Positions 35,939 through 47,979 of a DNA stretch of 64,000 nucleotides are shown here, piece after piece. This DNA is from Alitta virens. Lineage: Eukaryota; Annelida; Polychaeta; Phyllodocida; Nereididae. The notes under the pieces are model-generated. The model did no database searches and was not told the origin of the DNA. It saw only the letters and a list, made by a program, of their open reading frames with translations. Position 1 is the first letter of the stretch; each line of letters starts with the position of its first letter. The position numbers were made by a program, and so were the translations under genes. The stretch lies in contig OW028580.1 in the NCBI GenBank assembly GCA_932294295.1, positions 27,226,896 to 27,290,895 on the forward strand, in the 5' to 3' direction.

Positions 35939-36889
35939 AGTCTGCTAAATGATCTCGATCCCACAATATCAGCAACGAAACACTCACTGTTATCAAATTT
36001 TCACAATGTTTAACTTTGCAAAGCAAATCTACCTCAATTGTCATTCACTGTTAGCTACATGTATGTTTCAGTTATCAGCTTTTGCTTGATTTCTATGCAC
36101 AAGTTGCGAATTATGTGAATTTAATGGTTCAATGAATATGTGTCAGTAACAGGAAGTTGCAATCTAATTGCATTATTGAGTTGCACTTCAAATCAGACAT
36201 TCAAAGAATCAACAGCCATCTGGGCTAATAGATACTTTATCAAGACATTTTGTAAAGTAAAGGTGTTGTATTTGTCAATCAGCTGACCATGCTTATATAA
36301 AACTGCTGCTTATATTGCTCATGCTGTTCATGTCACACCTTCTTAGTGTTCGCAGTTTTCTTCCTACTCAATTTCCTTCCTTTATCCTCTCTCTGCTCAC
36401 TTTCACTTCTGCTTTCAATAGACACAGATCTATAATTGCTTACAGACACCTTTCCATAGTTCATCATGCTCATCATCATTTCCATTATTTCAGTGTCACG
36501 AATGAATGTGCGGATTAATGAATTCAAGAATGAATGAAAGTGAGATTGAGAATAAATTCTGTGACATTTAAAGTCTACCTACATTTCGTCTGTGTCTGTT
36601 ACACAAGGTATATGGTATTTAAATTGCTATTATTGTTACTTAGAATATAGCAATGTAGATTATTATTGATGCTCATCATTTAAGTATTTCTAATTTCTTT
36701 GAGTTTGATTTTGTTGTAATTTTATTCTGGAGTTTTATCAATCTTTATGCTAGAAATTTTTGTTTAATAATTTATATCAAGCTATTGTGATTATAGCAAA
36801 GTTATATATATATATATATATATGGGTGATTATATGAAATTTAATTGATGTTGTTTAAACTTACACTTAGGTCATTTGTCAACCCATGC
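35939..36889. other. Unassigned AT-rich DNA, (TA)n at 36802-36823
   Basis: No gene was recognised. A TATATA microsatellite ends shortly before the next LINE fragment. Confidence 0.4.
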
Positions 36890-38200
36890 CCTATGATGTC
36901 ACTTCCTGTCCTTCAAAGAGCCTACCTACCCAAGAAAGAAGCAGGCGAACACCTACACCGCCTTGCTCTCGAAGCAAAGACAGCTATCTCCCACGGATGG
37001 ACCACAGGTGCAATCTTTCTCGATGTCGAGAAAGCCTTCGACTCGGTATGGCAAGATGGTCTGCGTTTTAAAGTCAGCCAGCTTGACATGCCAGTCAAGG
37101 TCAAAAGGTTCCTATCCTCCTACCTCAAGGACAGAAGCATAGCTGTTAGGGTAGGACAGACCACCTCAGCAACGGTTAACTTAGCTGCAGGCACTCCACA
37201 GGGATCTGTACTCAGCCCTCTTCTATTTAATATATTCGTAAATGACCTTCCTTTCTCCAATACAGGAACAGATTCAGTCCAGGTGTCCCAGTATGCAGAT
37301 GACTTAGCACTTTGGGTTTCTTTCAGAAATTCCAGACGCAACAGCCAGAAGACCTACTCTAGAATCCAGAAAGAACTCCAAGTAGCTCTCAACAATCTGG
37401 AATCCTGGTGTTGCAAATGGAGAATTAAACTCAATGCTGCTAAAACCAAATTCACCTTCTTCACTGGACTCTGGACACAACCCATATCCACCCTCACCCT
37501 GTTTAATACTCCCATTCAACTTTCAATTTCAGAAATAAGTTTTCTCGGAGGCAAGTTCCTAGAAAAGAACCTCAGCATGATGCACCACTGCAAAACCAAG
37601 CGTCGAGAGGCTGAAAGACGAATCAACCTACTCCGCAGGCTCAGAGGAACCGACTGGGGATGTGCCTCCGAGACTCTTCTCCACCTCTACAAATCCTTCA
37701 TCCGCCCAGTCTTAGAGACTGGATACCCCATCACAGTCCACGCCACTAAGGCAGCAGTAAACCAGCTCCAGGTTGCACAGAACAAAGCTCTCAGGGTTGC
37801 CCTTAAGGTATACTATGTCCCAGGTCAACGCAGGGTAACCACTGCAGAGCTGCACGAGAGAGCACACCTGGAGTCAATAGAGTCTAGACTATTAACCCTA
37901 AACAATAAGGCCCTTCTTAGATTCCAGCATTCCCCTCTACTTCCACAACTAAATGACCGCCTAACTAGAATTCGCCGACTCCCCTTCTCCCTCTCCCGTA
38001 ACATTAGATAATCTCCCAATCCCCTACTAATCTCACAAAAATCTTTTTCTTGTTTATCTAACACCTTCCTATTTTCCCATTTCAGATTTCCCCCTTGAAG
38101 CGGCCAGACGTGGTAAATCCAGATCCTGGACCAATCGGGCCGTCTGACCATGATGTCTAGGATCCTCTACAAGATTCCATAAGCGATGAAGCTGCATCAT
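36890..38200 (+). pseudogene. 5'-truncated LINE RT, open frame 36845-38011
   Basis: The frame is uninterrupted from about 36890 to the stop at 38011 and starts inside the RT fingers, so the copy is 5' truncated. It shows block A AIFLDVEKAFDSVWQDGL, block B GTPQGSVLSPLLFNIFVNDL, the catalytic SQYADDLALWVS, the thumb SFLGGKFLEKN and a CR1/Jockey-type C-terminus. GC content and codon use are higher than in neighbouring DNA, and no stop has yet accumulated, so insertion is fairly recent. About 190 bp of 3' UTR follow. No RNase H is present. A Jockey-like clade is likely. Confidence 0.8.
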
Positions 38201-38231
38201 GCAGGAGCACGCTACTCGCTAACACTTAACA

Positions 38232-40146
38232 AATGAGCTCTTCTTTAAAATGCTGCTGCTCCCCTAATATTAGTCCGATTTTCGTCAAATTAAAACTGTA
38301 TTGTAGCATAGTTTATACTGATTCCATCATGTTTTCGGATTGAAAATAGACCAAATATTAAGCGAGATATTCATCTGAGAATGCAGTTCTCTGGCGGCGG
38401 CCAGGTGCTCTGTGTATGGTCATGACTTGAATGGTGTGGTCAATATTTTTGACCATGATATATATACATTGTTTTGATGAGCTTTATTGCAATTCATTTC
38501 TACTCATTCTGCCAACTGCCATGACCGTTATGTCAATTGCTATTAGCATTTTGAATGATACAAAGAATGGGTGTAGAGAATATAGCAAATGCTTAATACA
38601 TGTGTCAATTGCCTAATTGCCTAAATTGGGGTTCTTTGACCTGTCATTTCATAGTTTGTTCAAAGATGACACAGTAATATGACATTGTCTTGATTGTCAT
38701 TCACAATTACAAAAAGATGTAATTGCTTTCATTAATTAAAAACAATGTATTCTATTGTTATTACCAGGCAATGATTATATTTGTATATTGGTATTTTTTT
38801 TATACATGTGAACATTCTTTTCTTTTTGTGTTAATTTGAATCTTATTGTGATATTTTGATCAGTATTTGTGTATATTTTTGTAAAATTTAAATCTAATAT
38901 TGATATTGTAATTAGTATTTGTGATTTGATCTGTGATTTTATTTGCTATCTTTTATGTACTTATATGGACCAAATATTAAGCTAGATATTCTATATTATA
39001 TAATAAGCATATAAATCTATCTGTCTCTCTAAACTATCTGTCTATTTACATATCCGATTTTCGTGAAATAAAGACTGAATTATTCAGGGAAATGTGTAGA
39101 ATTTATATAATAGTTAAGGTGGGGAAAATTAATGGAGTATACTAGGCACAAACAAGAATATTCTTGTTAATAAAGTTAGTAATACCTTATAGAGTATAGA
39201 TATGTAGATAGACAGATAGTTATAAGATCTTAACCTAATAATATGTTACTATCAATAATTCATTGATTCCTAATCAATAAAATACGAAAATAAAACAATG
39301 TTTGTTTGCTTGTTGCCAATAAAATTCCGACTTGATAAAGATGTCTATGGAGCTATAAAAACTATCTATAGATAGATATACTCTAGTTTAGAGTAATCAT
39401 TTTAGATATTTATTTCATTTTATATAAATTATCAATATTTCGTTGTTGTTTCTGAAAATAATCCAACTGGAATTAATATTGATATTGCATGTTCCATCCA
39501 TGATCAAAACAATCTCCCTCTTTAATATGCATAATAAACAGGAATCAGTTGAAATTCAGAATTTCAATTAATGCTTGTGATCAATGATGAAAAAGCATGA
39601 CTTACCCCATTCTTTGTATTATTCAAAATGCTAATAGCAATTGACATTACGGTCAAGGCAGATTGCTATTACATATATAGGTTAATTGAATTTACAAAAC
39701 CAAAGGAAAAGTCCTTCCCATTGGCCAGTTGGCAGAATGAGTAGAAATTAATTGCAATAAAGCTCATCCAAACAATGTATATATAATGGTAAAAAATATT
39801 GACCACACCATTCAAGTCATGAACATACACAGAGCACCTTGCTGCCTTCTCAGACTAATATTACGCTTAATATTTGGTCTATTTTCAATCTGAAATTCTG
39901 TGTGGAATAAGTATGAACTCTCCTATAATTCAATATTTATTTGACGCAAATCGGATTAATATTAATGGAGCAGCAGCCGCCACCAGACAACCGCCTTGTC
40001 AGACGAATATCTCGCTTAATATTTGGTATATTTTCGATCCGAAAGCAGGTATGGAATCAGTATAAATTATACTACAATTTAGTTCTTATTTAACGAAAAT
40101 TGGACTAATATTAGGGGAGCAGCAGCCTTTTAAAGAAGCGCTCAGC
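38232..40146. mobile_element. 1.9-kb long-inverted-repeat element
   Basis: The left arm (38232 to about 38580) begins TGAGCTCTTCTTTAAAATGC then TGCTGCTCCCCTAATATTAG. The right arm (about 39605-40146), read in reverse, begins TGAGCGCTTCTTTAAAAGGC then the same TGCTGCTCCCCTAATATTAG. The right arm has an internal duplication of a roughly 140-bp block (GACCAAATATTAAGC...CGAT) and an extra insertion near 39660-39720. A further copy of this block lies at 38965-39090. The centre is AT-rich and non-coding. Clear target duplications were not found. It is a foldback-like, non-autonomous DNA element. Confidence 0.75.
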
Positions 40147-41030
40147 ATTGATACAGTCCCGGCGCGGACGTCTGTGAGAGCACCACTGTTTGCCTCCACC
40201 AACCTAGCTACACAACTAAGCTACATAGAGCATAGAGTAATAACATATAAAATCTTGTTAGGGTAAGTTCATTAATGTCAGATTTCTGCTCTGGAAACAC
40301 AATTTGACACAATGCTCAGCAGTTTTTTCCAATTTTCCACTATTATGTAATCAGCATGAGATGAAAATCAAAATGAAGTTTGACAAATGACAATATATAA
40401 TTTAGATATGTCATTGATACAATTTCATTCATGTAGGGTAAATCGTGTCTTTTGTATGGAGTTTAGAAAAAGTAGGAATTTTCCCTATTTTGCCCTAATT
40501 TTGAAAATTCTATAGTATTTACGGCCATGGGACCCCAAAAAGGGACCACTACACTATTTTAGACATATCATGACAAAGTTTAAAGCATGTAGGTGCAGTA
40601 GTGTCAAAGTTCTGCTTCCAAATTTTGTAAAACAGCCAACATATGTCAATGTGACTATCAAAAGGAACTACTATGCCATATAGAGTATTACTGTACAACA
40701 TTTTGTTAGGGTAAGTGCATTAGTGTTGAAACAATTCGGCACAGCACGTTTCTCCAGCAACATGGTGGAGAGGTCTTTGTGGCAGTGAGGCAATTTCGCC
40801 AAACGCTTCAGTTATCCTGCAAATTCCATGGTTTTCATGCAAATTCTGCCGTCGTGCTGCTTCAGGACGTAACTGGTCCCTTATTGGCAGAGTACACACG
40901 AAAAATCACAATAGGCTCACCAATGAGAGGGTGGAGCTAGTCTCTATTAAGTCCAACCTGCCGTTGTTTGATCCATCTCTGGATTTGCACTTTAAACCGA
41001 GTGATTGCTCGCCCAAAGCATGTTTGTTTA
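40147..41030. other. Unassigned DNA
   Basis: I see no coding signatures. The stretch 40730-40990 has higher GC and could be part of a repeat or the 5' flank of a lost gene. Confidence 0.35.
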
Positions 41031-41100
<70 letters not shown>

Positions 41101-41119
41101 TCTCTCTTCTCTCTCTTCT

Positions 41120-41158
<39 letters not shown>
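41031..41158. repeat. (CT)n microsatellite
   Basis: A near-continuous CT repeat of about 127 bp with a few TTCT interruptions. Ser-Leu ORFs predicted across it are artefacts. Confidence 0.97.
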
Positions 41159-41159
<1 letters not shown>

Positions 41160-41670
41160 GACCATGCAGTAGTTCTTCATATTCATTATTATGGCTTTAG
41201 AGAAAATGCTTATGAACTAATGAAAAGTTATCTAAATGACCAAAAACAATATGTTGAAATAGAACAATTTCATTCTGATGAATTACTAATAACAAAATGA
41301 ATCCCACAAGGCTCAATTTTAGGCCCCCTCTTATTTATTATTTACATTAACAACCTGTCATTCTCCTCAAATCTTTTTAAAACAATCAGTTACGCTGATG
41401 ATACCACACTTTATGTGTCTCTCACTCCCACTAGTGACCTATTTAAATATAACCAAATAAAATTGGAATTGTTAAAAGTTAGTTAATGGCTAGACTTAAA
41501 AAAGTTTCCTGAAATGTCTCTGAAAGTAAATGTATGTTATTTCACCCACATAATAGAATACTCCAGCCTCCACATATTAAACTAAATGGCCAAACAATTG
41601 AATGTGTCCAAGAATTTGATTTCCTGTCTATTAACCTCACAAAAGAAAGCATACCAGCAATGTACGGTTT
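41160..41670 (+). pseudogene. Short LINE RT fragment
   Basis: From the edge of the CT repeat the translation reads YGFRENAYELMKSYLNDQKQ, a stop, then [19 protein letters not shown] (block B) and [12 protein letters not shown] (catalytic). A shifted frame follows with SKCMLFHP and LNGQTIECVQEFDFLSINL (thumb). It is CR1-like. The 5' end coincides with the microsatellite. Confidence 0.7.
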
Positions 41671-42119
41671 GGAAGCCCCCCCCCCCCCCTTTGCACAATT
41701 TACTTCTCACTTTTCCCCTCCACTTATTGTGTACTGTTTACATTATTTCAATTTAATATTTTGTCCGGTCATCTAACCACTCATTTCATGTATTTTTTCA
41801 TGAGGTATTGTAATTATTTTAGTTTCCATGGCAGCCATCTGAACTTGTAATTTATAACCTCAACAGGGGGTGCGCAAAATGTGTGCCAAAATCCATACAG
41901 CTGTATTTGCATATATGTAAAATTTTGCATTACTTAAAAAAAAATCTCTGTCTGTCTGTTATTGGCACTTTTATATAAGTTTAAAGGAACACACATGTTG
42001 TGCATTAATCACCTTATCTATTGGTCTGGACATTAGGGAGGGGTGAGACAGGGACCTTCCTTTCACCCCCTCAGTTTGCATCAAGCACGACCACTGGGAT
42101 TTGCCCTGAATTGTTTTGC

Positions 42120-42350
42120 AGAGAATAACAAATTCATATCAAACTGCTCAAGATGCTGTGAAACACATAACACCTGCCAGTGGGTGCTTTTTTTTAGTCA
42201 CAATAGACTTATCTGCAGCATATACCGCACTGTTAAGATTCACACCAGTGACCATGAATCATCAGGTCTGGCCTGGACACTTTCTGGTGATAAGCAGCCC
42301 ACCATCCTCTATGAAACCCGCTTGATGTTTAGAGCAAGTTCAAGTTCAAT
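42120..42350 (+). pseudogene. Possible DIRS/Pao-like RT fragment
   Basis: One frame gives TAQDAVKHITPASG and LVTIDLSAAY. A second frame gives RTVKIHTSDHESSGLAWTLS and TILYETRLMF. The spacing from a D-x-SAAY motif to an IHxxD and a later Y-x-TRLxF resembles the RT of DIRS or Pao elements. Two frames are needed and the YxDD box was not seen, so the call is weak. Confidence 0.35.
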
Positions 42351-42629
42351 CATCATTTTATTCACCATTATATTTAACAAAATTATATATAATCAACATA
42401 AAAATGAAAATAATTCAGTAGAGGAGAACCCTCTAAGGCATTTAGGTGGCGCTATCGAGGGACCACCTATAGTAAAAGGTAAATGTTTTATTTGAAATAA
42501 AAATTTTAGCAGATCAGAAAAAAGGTAATGCTTCACTTGAAAAGATCACTCACATGAAATCAGTACTAGCTATTTGTAACATATATAATAAATAGTTAAG
42601 GATTAGGATATACTGGTCAGGGTTAGGTA

Positions 42630-44100
42630 GATACTTTTAACAGTTTCTTTCACAGACATAACAGGTTGGTAGCGAGCAATGAACTGAATATGAGTTGATG
42701 GTTATTTTCTCAATATATTTCTTAAAGCCATCAAAACTATGTGTGAAAATTTTATCTCTTATATTTAAACTCATGCTGTTAAAAAGTTGTGGGTATCGGT
42801 ATGTTATACTGCACTTAGCAAATTCATGTCTAATCTGGGGTGGTCTAGACATAAGATTTTGTAGTTGGGTAATTTTGACTGGTCATTTTGAGAGACTGCA
42901 AGAGGGTCATAAAATAGACTGAAAGGTTGCCGTTTTCTGCTCTATAGCTAAATTTATAGTCATGCAGTGCACATAGGTCATCAAATTTGAGCAGCTTTAA
43001 AGCTTTAAAAAGCCCACTTGTGTGAGCATTATGTTTGCTCCTTGTCATATGTCTAATGGCTTTTTTTGTAATTTAGAAACTTTGTTACCTTTCCCGCCCC
43101 AAATAAGTAAGCCATAGTTTATATAGGATAGTATTAGTCAGTTATAAATGTTCAGAATTGCATTGATAGGGATAAAGTTTTTCAATTTGTTTATAATGCC
43201 CGAGGTCCTACTTATCTTATAACCAATGATATGGGCTGACCCCATTTCAATTTAGAGTCAATCACTATGCCAAGGAGATTAAAGCTCTCGACAAACTCTA
43301 TAGTATTTTTAAGTGAGGTTTACAAACTTCCCTTTGGGCAGTATGAAAAGTCATAGCCTTAGTTTTGGTGGTATTCAAATACAATTAATTTAGGTTTAGC
43401 CAGTTGCTAACTTTACTTAGCTCATTATTTACGCTTGATTCTAAATCTGTTTCACCAAACGAGTTTAGTGTTGCCATCTGAGTGGAATCATCGGCATAGA
43501 TGACTGGATAGAACCAGTCTGTGGCATGGATCAGGTCATTAATATATATATAATAAAAAAGACGGGATCCTAGAATGGACCCCGGAGGAACTCCTACTGT
43601 TAAGGGCATTAGATCAGAGGATATATCTTCAAGCCTAACATACTGCAGTCTGTTTGACAGGTAACTTTTCATAAAATCTGGAGACTCATTTAAAAAACCA
43701 TAATGTTTCAATTTATATAATAGGATATCATGGTTTAGTGTGTCAAAGGCCTTCGATAAGTCTAAATATACATTTAAAGGTGTTAATTTTTTGTCCATAG
43801 ATGTTATAATTCTTTCAACTACCTCAAGGACTGCATATTCGGTCGAGTGGCGAGTCCTAAAACCATACTGGCTTTGATAGAAAAGATTTGACTTCATAAA
43901 GTATTCATAGATTTGAGCATGCATAATTTTTTCAAAGACCTTTGACACACTTGAAAGAATTGAGAGTGGCCTATAATTTTCAAATTTAAAATTTTCATTT
44001 TTCTTGAATATTGGAAGAACTTTAGCTATTTTGAGCTTATTCGGAAAAGTGCCAGCTTGAATACATTTGAACAGTAACATTATTGGGTGAGCTAATTCTA
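42630..44100 (-). pseudogene. CR1-like LINE RT, central part open
   Basis: Minus-strand frame 44080-43385 is open and covers the RT fingers and palm: VLPIFKKNENFKFENYRPLS, then YGFRTRHSTEYAVLEVVERI, block A VYLDLSKAFDTLNHDILLYK, block B VGVPPGSILGSRLFYYIYIN and the catalytic VIYADDSTQMA. Beyond 43385 stops intervene, but thumb remnants (FNLLGIVIDSKLKWG) and a degraded C-terminus can be followed to about 42630. The upstream endonuclease is absent, so the element is 5' truncated. Confidence 0.75.
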
Positions 44101-44169
44101 GTTAGCAATGTTTTAATAGTTTAGTAGATAACCAGTCAATGCCACAGCTGCTCTTAAGTTGGTATAATG

Positions 44170-44570
44170 TGCAAACTGTACAAAAGGCCTTTGTCAGGTT
44201 TACAAGTTCCTATGTTGTTTAGTGTACTATAGTTACCAATATATTTCCTTGCTACCACATTTAGATTATCTCGAAATAAAGAGTTATTTGGACAGGCCAC
44301 AAGACAGTGTATTTCATCTTCAACTACATGAAGATCACATTTTAAACAGGTTGTATCCTCAGCTGGTCTTTAGTTTTATGATTTCTTCCAAAAATGTACA
44401 ATTGGTTTGCTATGCCGCAGCCCTAATACCTCCTCTACCCAATGCTTTTCTTCCTTTTTATTTTTAAAGTTCTCATGTCTATGGAGAACCTTGGTATAAA
44501 AATATGCATAAATGGCTAATTTTGCAGGGCATGGCCAAACATAAATTATTATCCACGTCATCACTGGCTT
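44170..44570 (-). pseudogene. C-terminal fragment of another LINE ORF2
   Basis: The minus strand encodes CLKCDLHVVEDEIHCLVACP (about 44350-44290), the C-x2-C...H...C cluster seen at the end of the left-edge LINE, then LFRDNLNVVARKYIG. It is a short remnant next to the Polinton end. Confidence 0.5.
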
Positions 44571-44708
44571 ACATTCAAAACTTGAAATCTAATCACACAA
44601 AGCTAAGCTCACATGGAGAGCAAGGCCTTAAATTATTGTAAAAATTAGTTAGTTAAGGTAAATATCACAACAAAAGTAGTAATAGACCGCGTTTGGAATC
44701 GTTTGGCT

Positions 44709-44880
44709 CAGTGCCAAGTGGGGGGTCTAATTGGTGTCTAATTAGGGGGTCTAATTAGGGGTGTCTAATTAGGGGTGTCTAATTGGTGTCTAATTAGGGG
44801 TGTATAATTAGGGGGGTCTAATCGAGGTGTCTAATTAAAGGTGTATAATTAGAGGGGTCTAATTAGAGGGTCTAATTATT
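44709..44880 (+). repeat. GTCTAATTAGGGG tandem repeats in the Polinton terminal region
   Basis: About twelve units of 11-20 bp of the form GTCTAATTAGGGGT or GTATAATTAGGGG lie just inside the proposed terminus. Polinton terminal inverted repeats often contain such short arrays. Confidence 0.85.
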
Positions 44881-45274
44881 TTGATATTTAATCCATTCCT
44901 ATCAAAAGGTCATAGTGTTCAACCGTGCTTGACTGATACATGTATGGGGTGAGGTTCTGGTCTAACAGGTGTATTCACAGGTATTCACAGGTGTACACAG
45001 GTGTGTTAAAATTACTTCATCTCTACCCTCTCATGCAAACCTTCTTGCTCACTCACCCATTATAGGGTTGATAGTGTGACTAACACCCATACCAATTTGT
45101 CTTATAGTATAATTATCTGTCATCACCAGTGTATACAGCCCTTTATTCTACATATCGTGACATTTTATGATAATGTTTTCTTTCCACAATACAAATTACT
45201 ACAACCTTTTGGTCTATATATTGAACAAGCTTTTTATTAGCTTGTTTATGCCGTGCTAGTTACCACCACAGGTA
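44881..45274 (+). other. Upstream region of the PC4-domain gene
   Basis: It contains short CACAGGTGTA iterations at 44968-45005 and a hairpin-like AAGCTTTTTATTAGCTTG at 45229-45246. No clear TATA box was recognised. Confidence 0.4.
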
Positions 45275-46271
45275 ATGATAACTTCAAAAAGAGTGTTTTT
45301 GGAAATAATTGCTACTTTTTTTTTCTTTTCTCTGAGGTCGCCAGCACTACCCCTCCACTCCATTAAATTAGCTGGAAGGAAGCTTCATTCTTCAGCCGCT
45401 AACCCTAAAGAAAAGACCTTACAAATGGAGGTGTTGAAAAATAACAGCCAATATATAACATCTGGTATAGATGTATCCCAACTGGTCGAGAACCTTAGAT
45501 ATCATGAAATGATTGATGGGGCGGAATTTGAGCTGATCGAGTACGAGACTGATCCTTTAACAAAATATGATAAAATATTGGAAATACTGGATACCAAAAG
45601 CACCACTACAGCTGTGTACCACATATGGCATGAAATAAGGACCAATTACCCTCTAGTCAGTGCCAACATAACAGAATTACAGCTGGGTTTAAGATTGAAG
45701 CTACCATTGGGTAACATGAAAGTACTCACAGTCTGTCTTTATAATGACACGTTGGGTGTGGACATCAGAAAGTATCAGGTGTGTAAAATATCATTGTTTT
45801 CAAAACTCTGTATAATTCTAACAGCCAAAAATCCCACCCATATATATATATATTTATTTATTTTTATTTTTTTCAAACATTTTTCAGCTCGATAACTACT
45901 TCAGACTGAACCCTACTGAAGCCGGTGTAACCTTAACCCTACTGAGATTCAGCACTTTATTTTCATCACTCTCGAAATTGAAGGAAGCCATCAGAGACGG
46001 TACATCTGCAGTTGTGCACCTCGGCGCCCATTATTACGCCGTTAAAGAGACTGGCATCAAAGCTGTCACATTGAGGAAGGGTCTACCACTGCAGACCTCA
46101 TTATACGATACCCCTTTTCCTGTCACACGCATTGCCTCATCGAAAAACTCCCAAAGCGTGACTCTCTCCGATGACGAATTTCACAACTTAGAAAAAATGT
46201 ACTGGCATGTGCAACGAGTCGCCCCTGACCTTGAATCAATTGTGCCTTGTCACATGAGAGAAGACCACTAG
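45275..46271 (+). CDS. Spliced PC4-domain protein (transcription coactivator p15-like)
   Basis: Exon 1 ends at 45778 (CAG/GTGTGT). Exon 2 starts at 45888 after TTTTTCAG and ends with TAG at 46271. The join is in phase 0. The intron splits a PC4 core: VDIRKYQ before it, LNPTEAGVTLTLLRF and a SKLKEAI helix after it. PC4 proteins bind single-stranded DNA as dimers and act in transcription or replication. A second, weaker PC4-like half may follow (AVTLRKG, then SVTLSDDEFHNLEKMY). The first ATG is at 45275, but its leader is poorly convincing (a poly-T/F stretch that may hide an acceptor). ATG 45425 is an alternative start. Lengths would be 295 or 245 aa. AATAAA lies near 46400. PC4 proteins occur in some large DNA viruses; I know of no standard Polinton gene of this type. 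Confidence 0.7.
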
Positions 46272-46548
46272 AACCAGTTGGGTTATCTCATGGGCCCAGA
46301 ATGCAACCCATTAACTAATGACTATTGAACACTGTTTTAACCCCATAATCTACCAACTAATTCCATTTTTATTTTACAATACTCTCTTTTTATGTTATTA
46401 TAATAAAGACAAGCTCATTCTTCCATTCTTTCATTGTAATTTTTACTCATTTTTATTTTAAAAAATACCAGTTTCATATTTTTGTATTTCGTCATTTTTG
46501 GTCAGTAATTAAATAAGCTTACAAGCAAATACACCCAGCCACTCCGTC
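46272..46548 (+). other. Intergenic region with poly(A) signal
   Basis: AATAAA occurs near 46400, likely ending the PC4-domain transcript. The rest is an AT-rich spacer before the next gene. Confidence 0.45.
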
Positions 46549-46836
46549 ATGAATGATCAAGGTGTTCAGACAGCTCTCATGCACTCTGTGTCTAGAAAAT
46601 CAGAAGCATGGGACGTATTCGGTAGAAAGTTACCGAAATCTGAGATCGTATTTTTCGCACAAATTGTTGTGATTTACACAGTGCTCATAGCCAGCATTGT
46701 GAACCTCAGCACTGGTAATGAATCCGATCTCTGGGTCCTATTAATAGGGACCTGTTTAGGCGCCATACTGCCCCACCCTGACATGCCTGTCTTAAAAAAG
46801 GGTGGTAATCAGCCTTCGACTGCAGTCTCCCTCTAA
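46549..46836 (+). CDS. Small two-helix membrane protein
   Basis: This 95-aa protein has a polar N-terminus, then two hydrophobic segments (FFAQIVVIYTVLIASIVNL, about residues 35-53, and WVLLIGTCLGAILP, about 62-75) joined by a short acidic loop. The end is PDMPVLKKGG. It starts 9 bp upstream of the integrase gene (46836 to 46846). I do not recognise a named family, though small membrane proteins near the integrase are seen in Polinton-type elements. It could be a virion-membrane or holin-like protein; this is only inference. The frame is intact. Confidence 0.6.
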   Translation: MNDQGVQTALMHSVSRKSEAWDVFGRKLPKSEIVFFAQIVVIYTVLIASIVNLSTGNESDLWVLLIGTCLGAILPHPDMPVLKKGGNQPSTAVSL

Positions 46837-46845
46837 CCGCTCACA

Positions 46846-47971
46846 ATGTCTACAGATCAGGAAGTAATTGAAAAATACTTCTCATCTATCTACTACAATC
46901 CGGGCTCACCCGCTAGTTATTCATTGAATGAGAAAATCTGGGCACAAATACAGTCAGACCCTGATAAACCACAGGACGTCACCAAATCGAAATTGACAAA
47001 GTGGTTGAATGACCAAGAAACACACCAGGTGTATGATACACCCACTTCAAAAGTTAATACCGAAGCAATAATCGTCGAATATATCGATGAGATCTGGGAT
47101 GGTGACATCCTAGAGCTACCCAACAACCCAAAAATTAACAAAGGTTTCAGATATCTGGTTGCTATTATAGATCTGTTTAGCCGATATGTCTGGGCTCGTC
47201 TACTGAAGTCCAAATCCTCTAGTGAGACAGCCAGAGCATTTGAAAGCGTGTTGAAAGAAGGCAGAAGATGTAAGGAGCTGAGAACCGATGCCGGTGGTGA
47301 ATTTATGGGGAAACCTTTCCAAGACCTTCTTAAAGACAATGGTATACATCACATGAAGGCCTATGGCTCCGTGAAGGCTAATTATATAGAACGCTGGAAT
47401 CGTACATTTCAAGATAAGCTCTATAGATATATGTATGAAAACACAACTTCTAAGTTCTCCGACGTCATAGACGACCTGCTGAAATCTTATAATAACACTG
47501 TGCATTCCACCACCGGTTTTGCACCCGTGGGAGTAACCCGCGAAAATGCCCTCACTCTTTACGAACGGGTGTACATACCTATCCTCAATAAAAGAGCTAG
47601 AGAAAAGATCAGTTTCTCATTCGAGGTTGGACAGCTGGTGAGGTTAAGCTTGGTGAGGGGAAAATTCAAACGCGGTTACGAGCAAAAGTGGAGTGAGGAG
47701 ATTTTTGAAATATACACCTGCATCTCACCCCGCCAGATACAGTATCAGGGATCTTAAGGGTGAAAAAGTCGAAGGTAGTTTTTATGCCCCCGAGTTGAAA
47801 AAGGTTAACGCTAAAGACAAGAGCCAAATCAAGTGGAAAATAGAACGAGTGATTTACACCAGGAAAATCAAGGGCCGCCGACAGAGCCTGGTTAAGTGGC
47901 TAGGATTCCCACAGAAATTTAATACCCTCATTCCCAGTTCAGACCTCACCAAGTACCCCAGAAAAAAATAA
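46846..47971 (+). CDS. Polinton integrase with chromodomain, one frameshift
   Basis: This retroviral-type DDE integrase inserts element DNA in the nucleus. The N-terminal region (residues 1-65) carries the Polinton-type YYNPGSPASYSL...LTKWLNDQETH segment. The catalytic core follows with D87 (WDGDIL), D148 (RTDAGGEF) and E182 (NYIERWNRT). An SH3-like region (VGQLVRLSL and KRGYEQKW) comes next. The frame breaks at about 47690-47755, and the other frame continues as YSIRDLKGEKVEG and a chromodomain-like IERVIYTRKIKGRRQSLVKW, ending at 47971. Together about 374 codons, normal for the family. The break is a small indel, so the copy is inactive or the consensus is wrong. Confidence 0.9.
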
Positions 47972-47979
47972 CTACCAAT

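Noticed and set aside
38232..40146. Exact target-site duplication for the long-inverted-repeat element
   Set aside because: The flanking bases AACAAA and GCATTG do not match, so the boundaries remain approximate.
40931..41300. Ser-Leu-rich ORFs over the CT repeat
   Set aside because: They are pure microsatellite translation.
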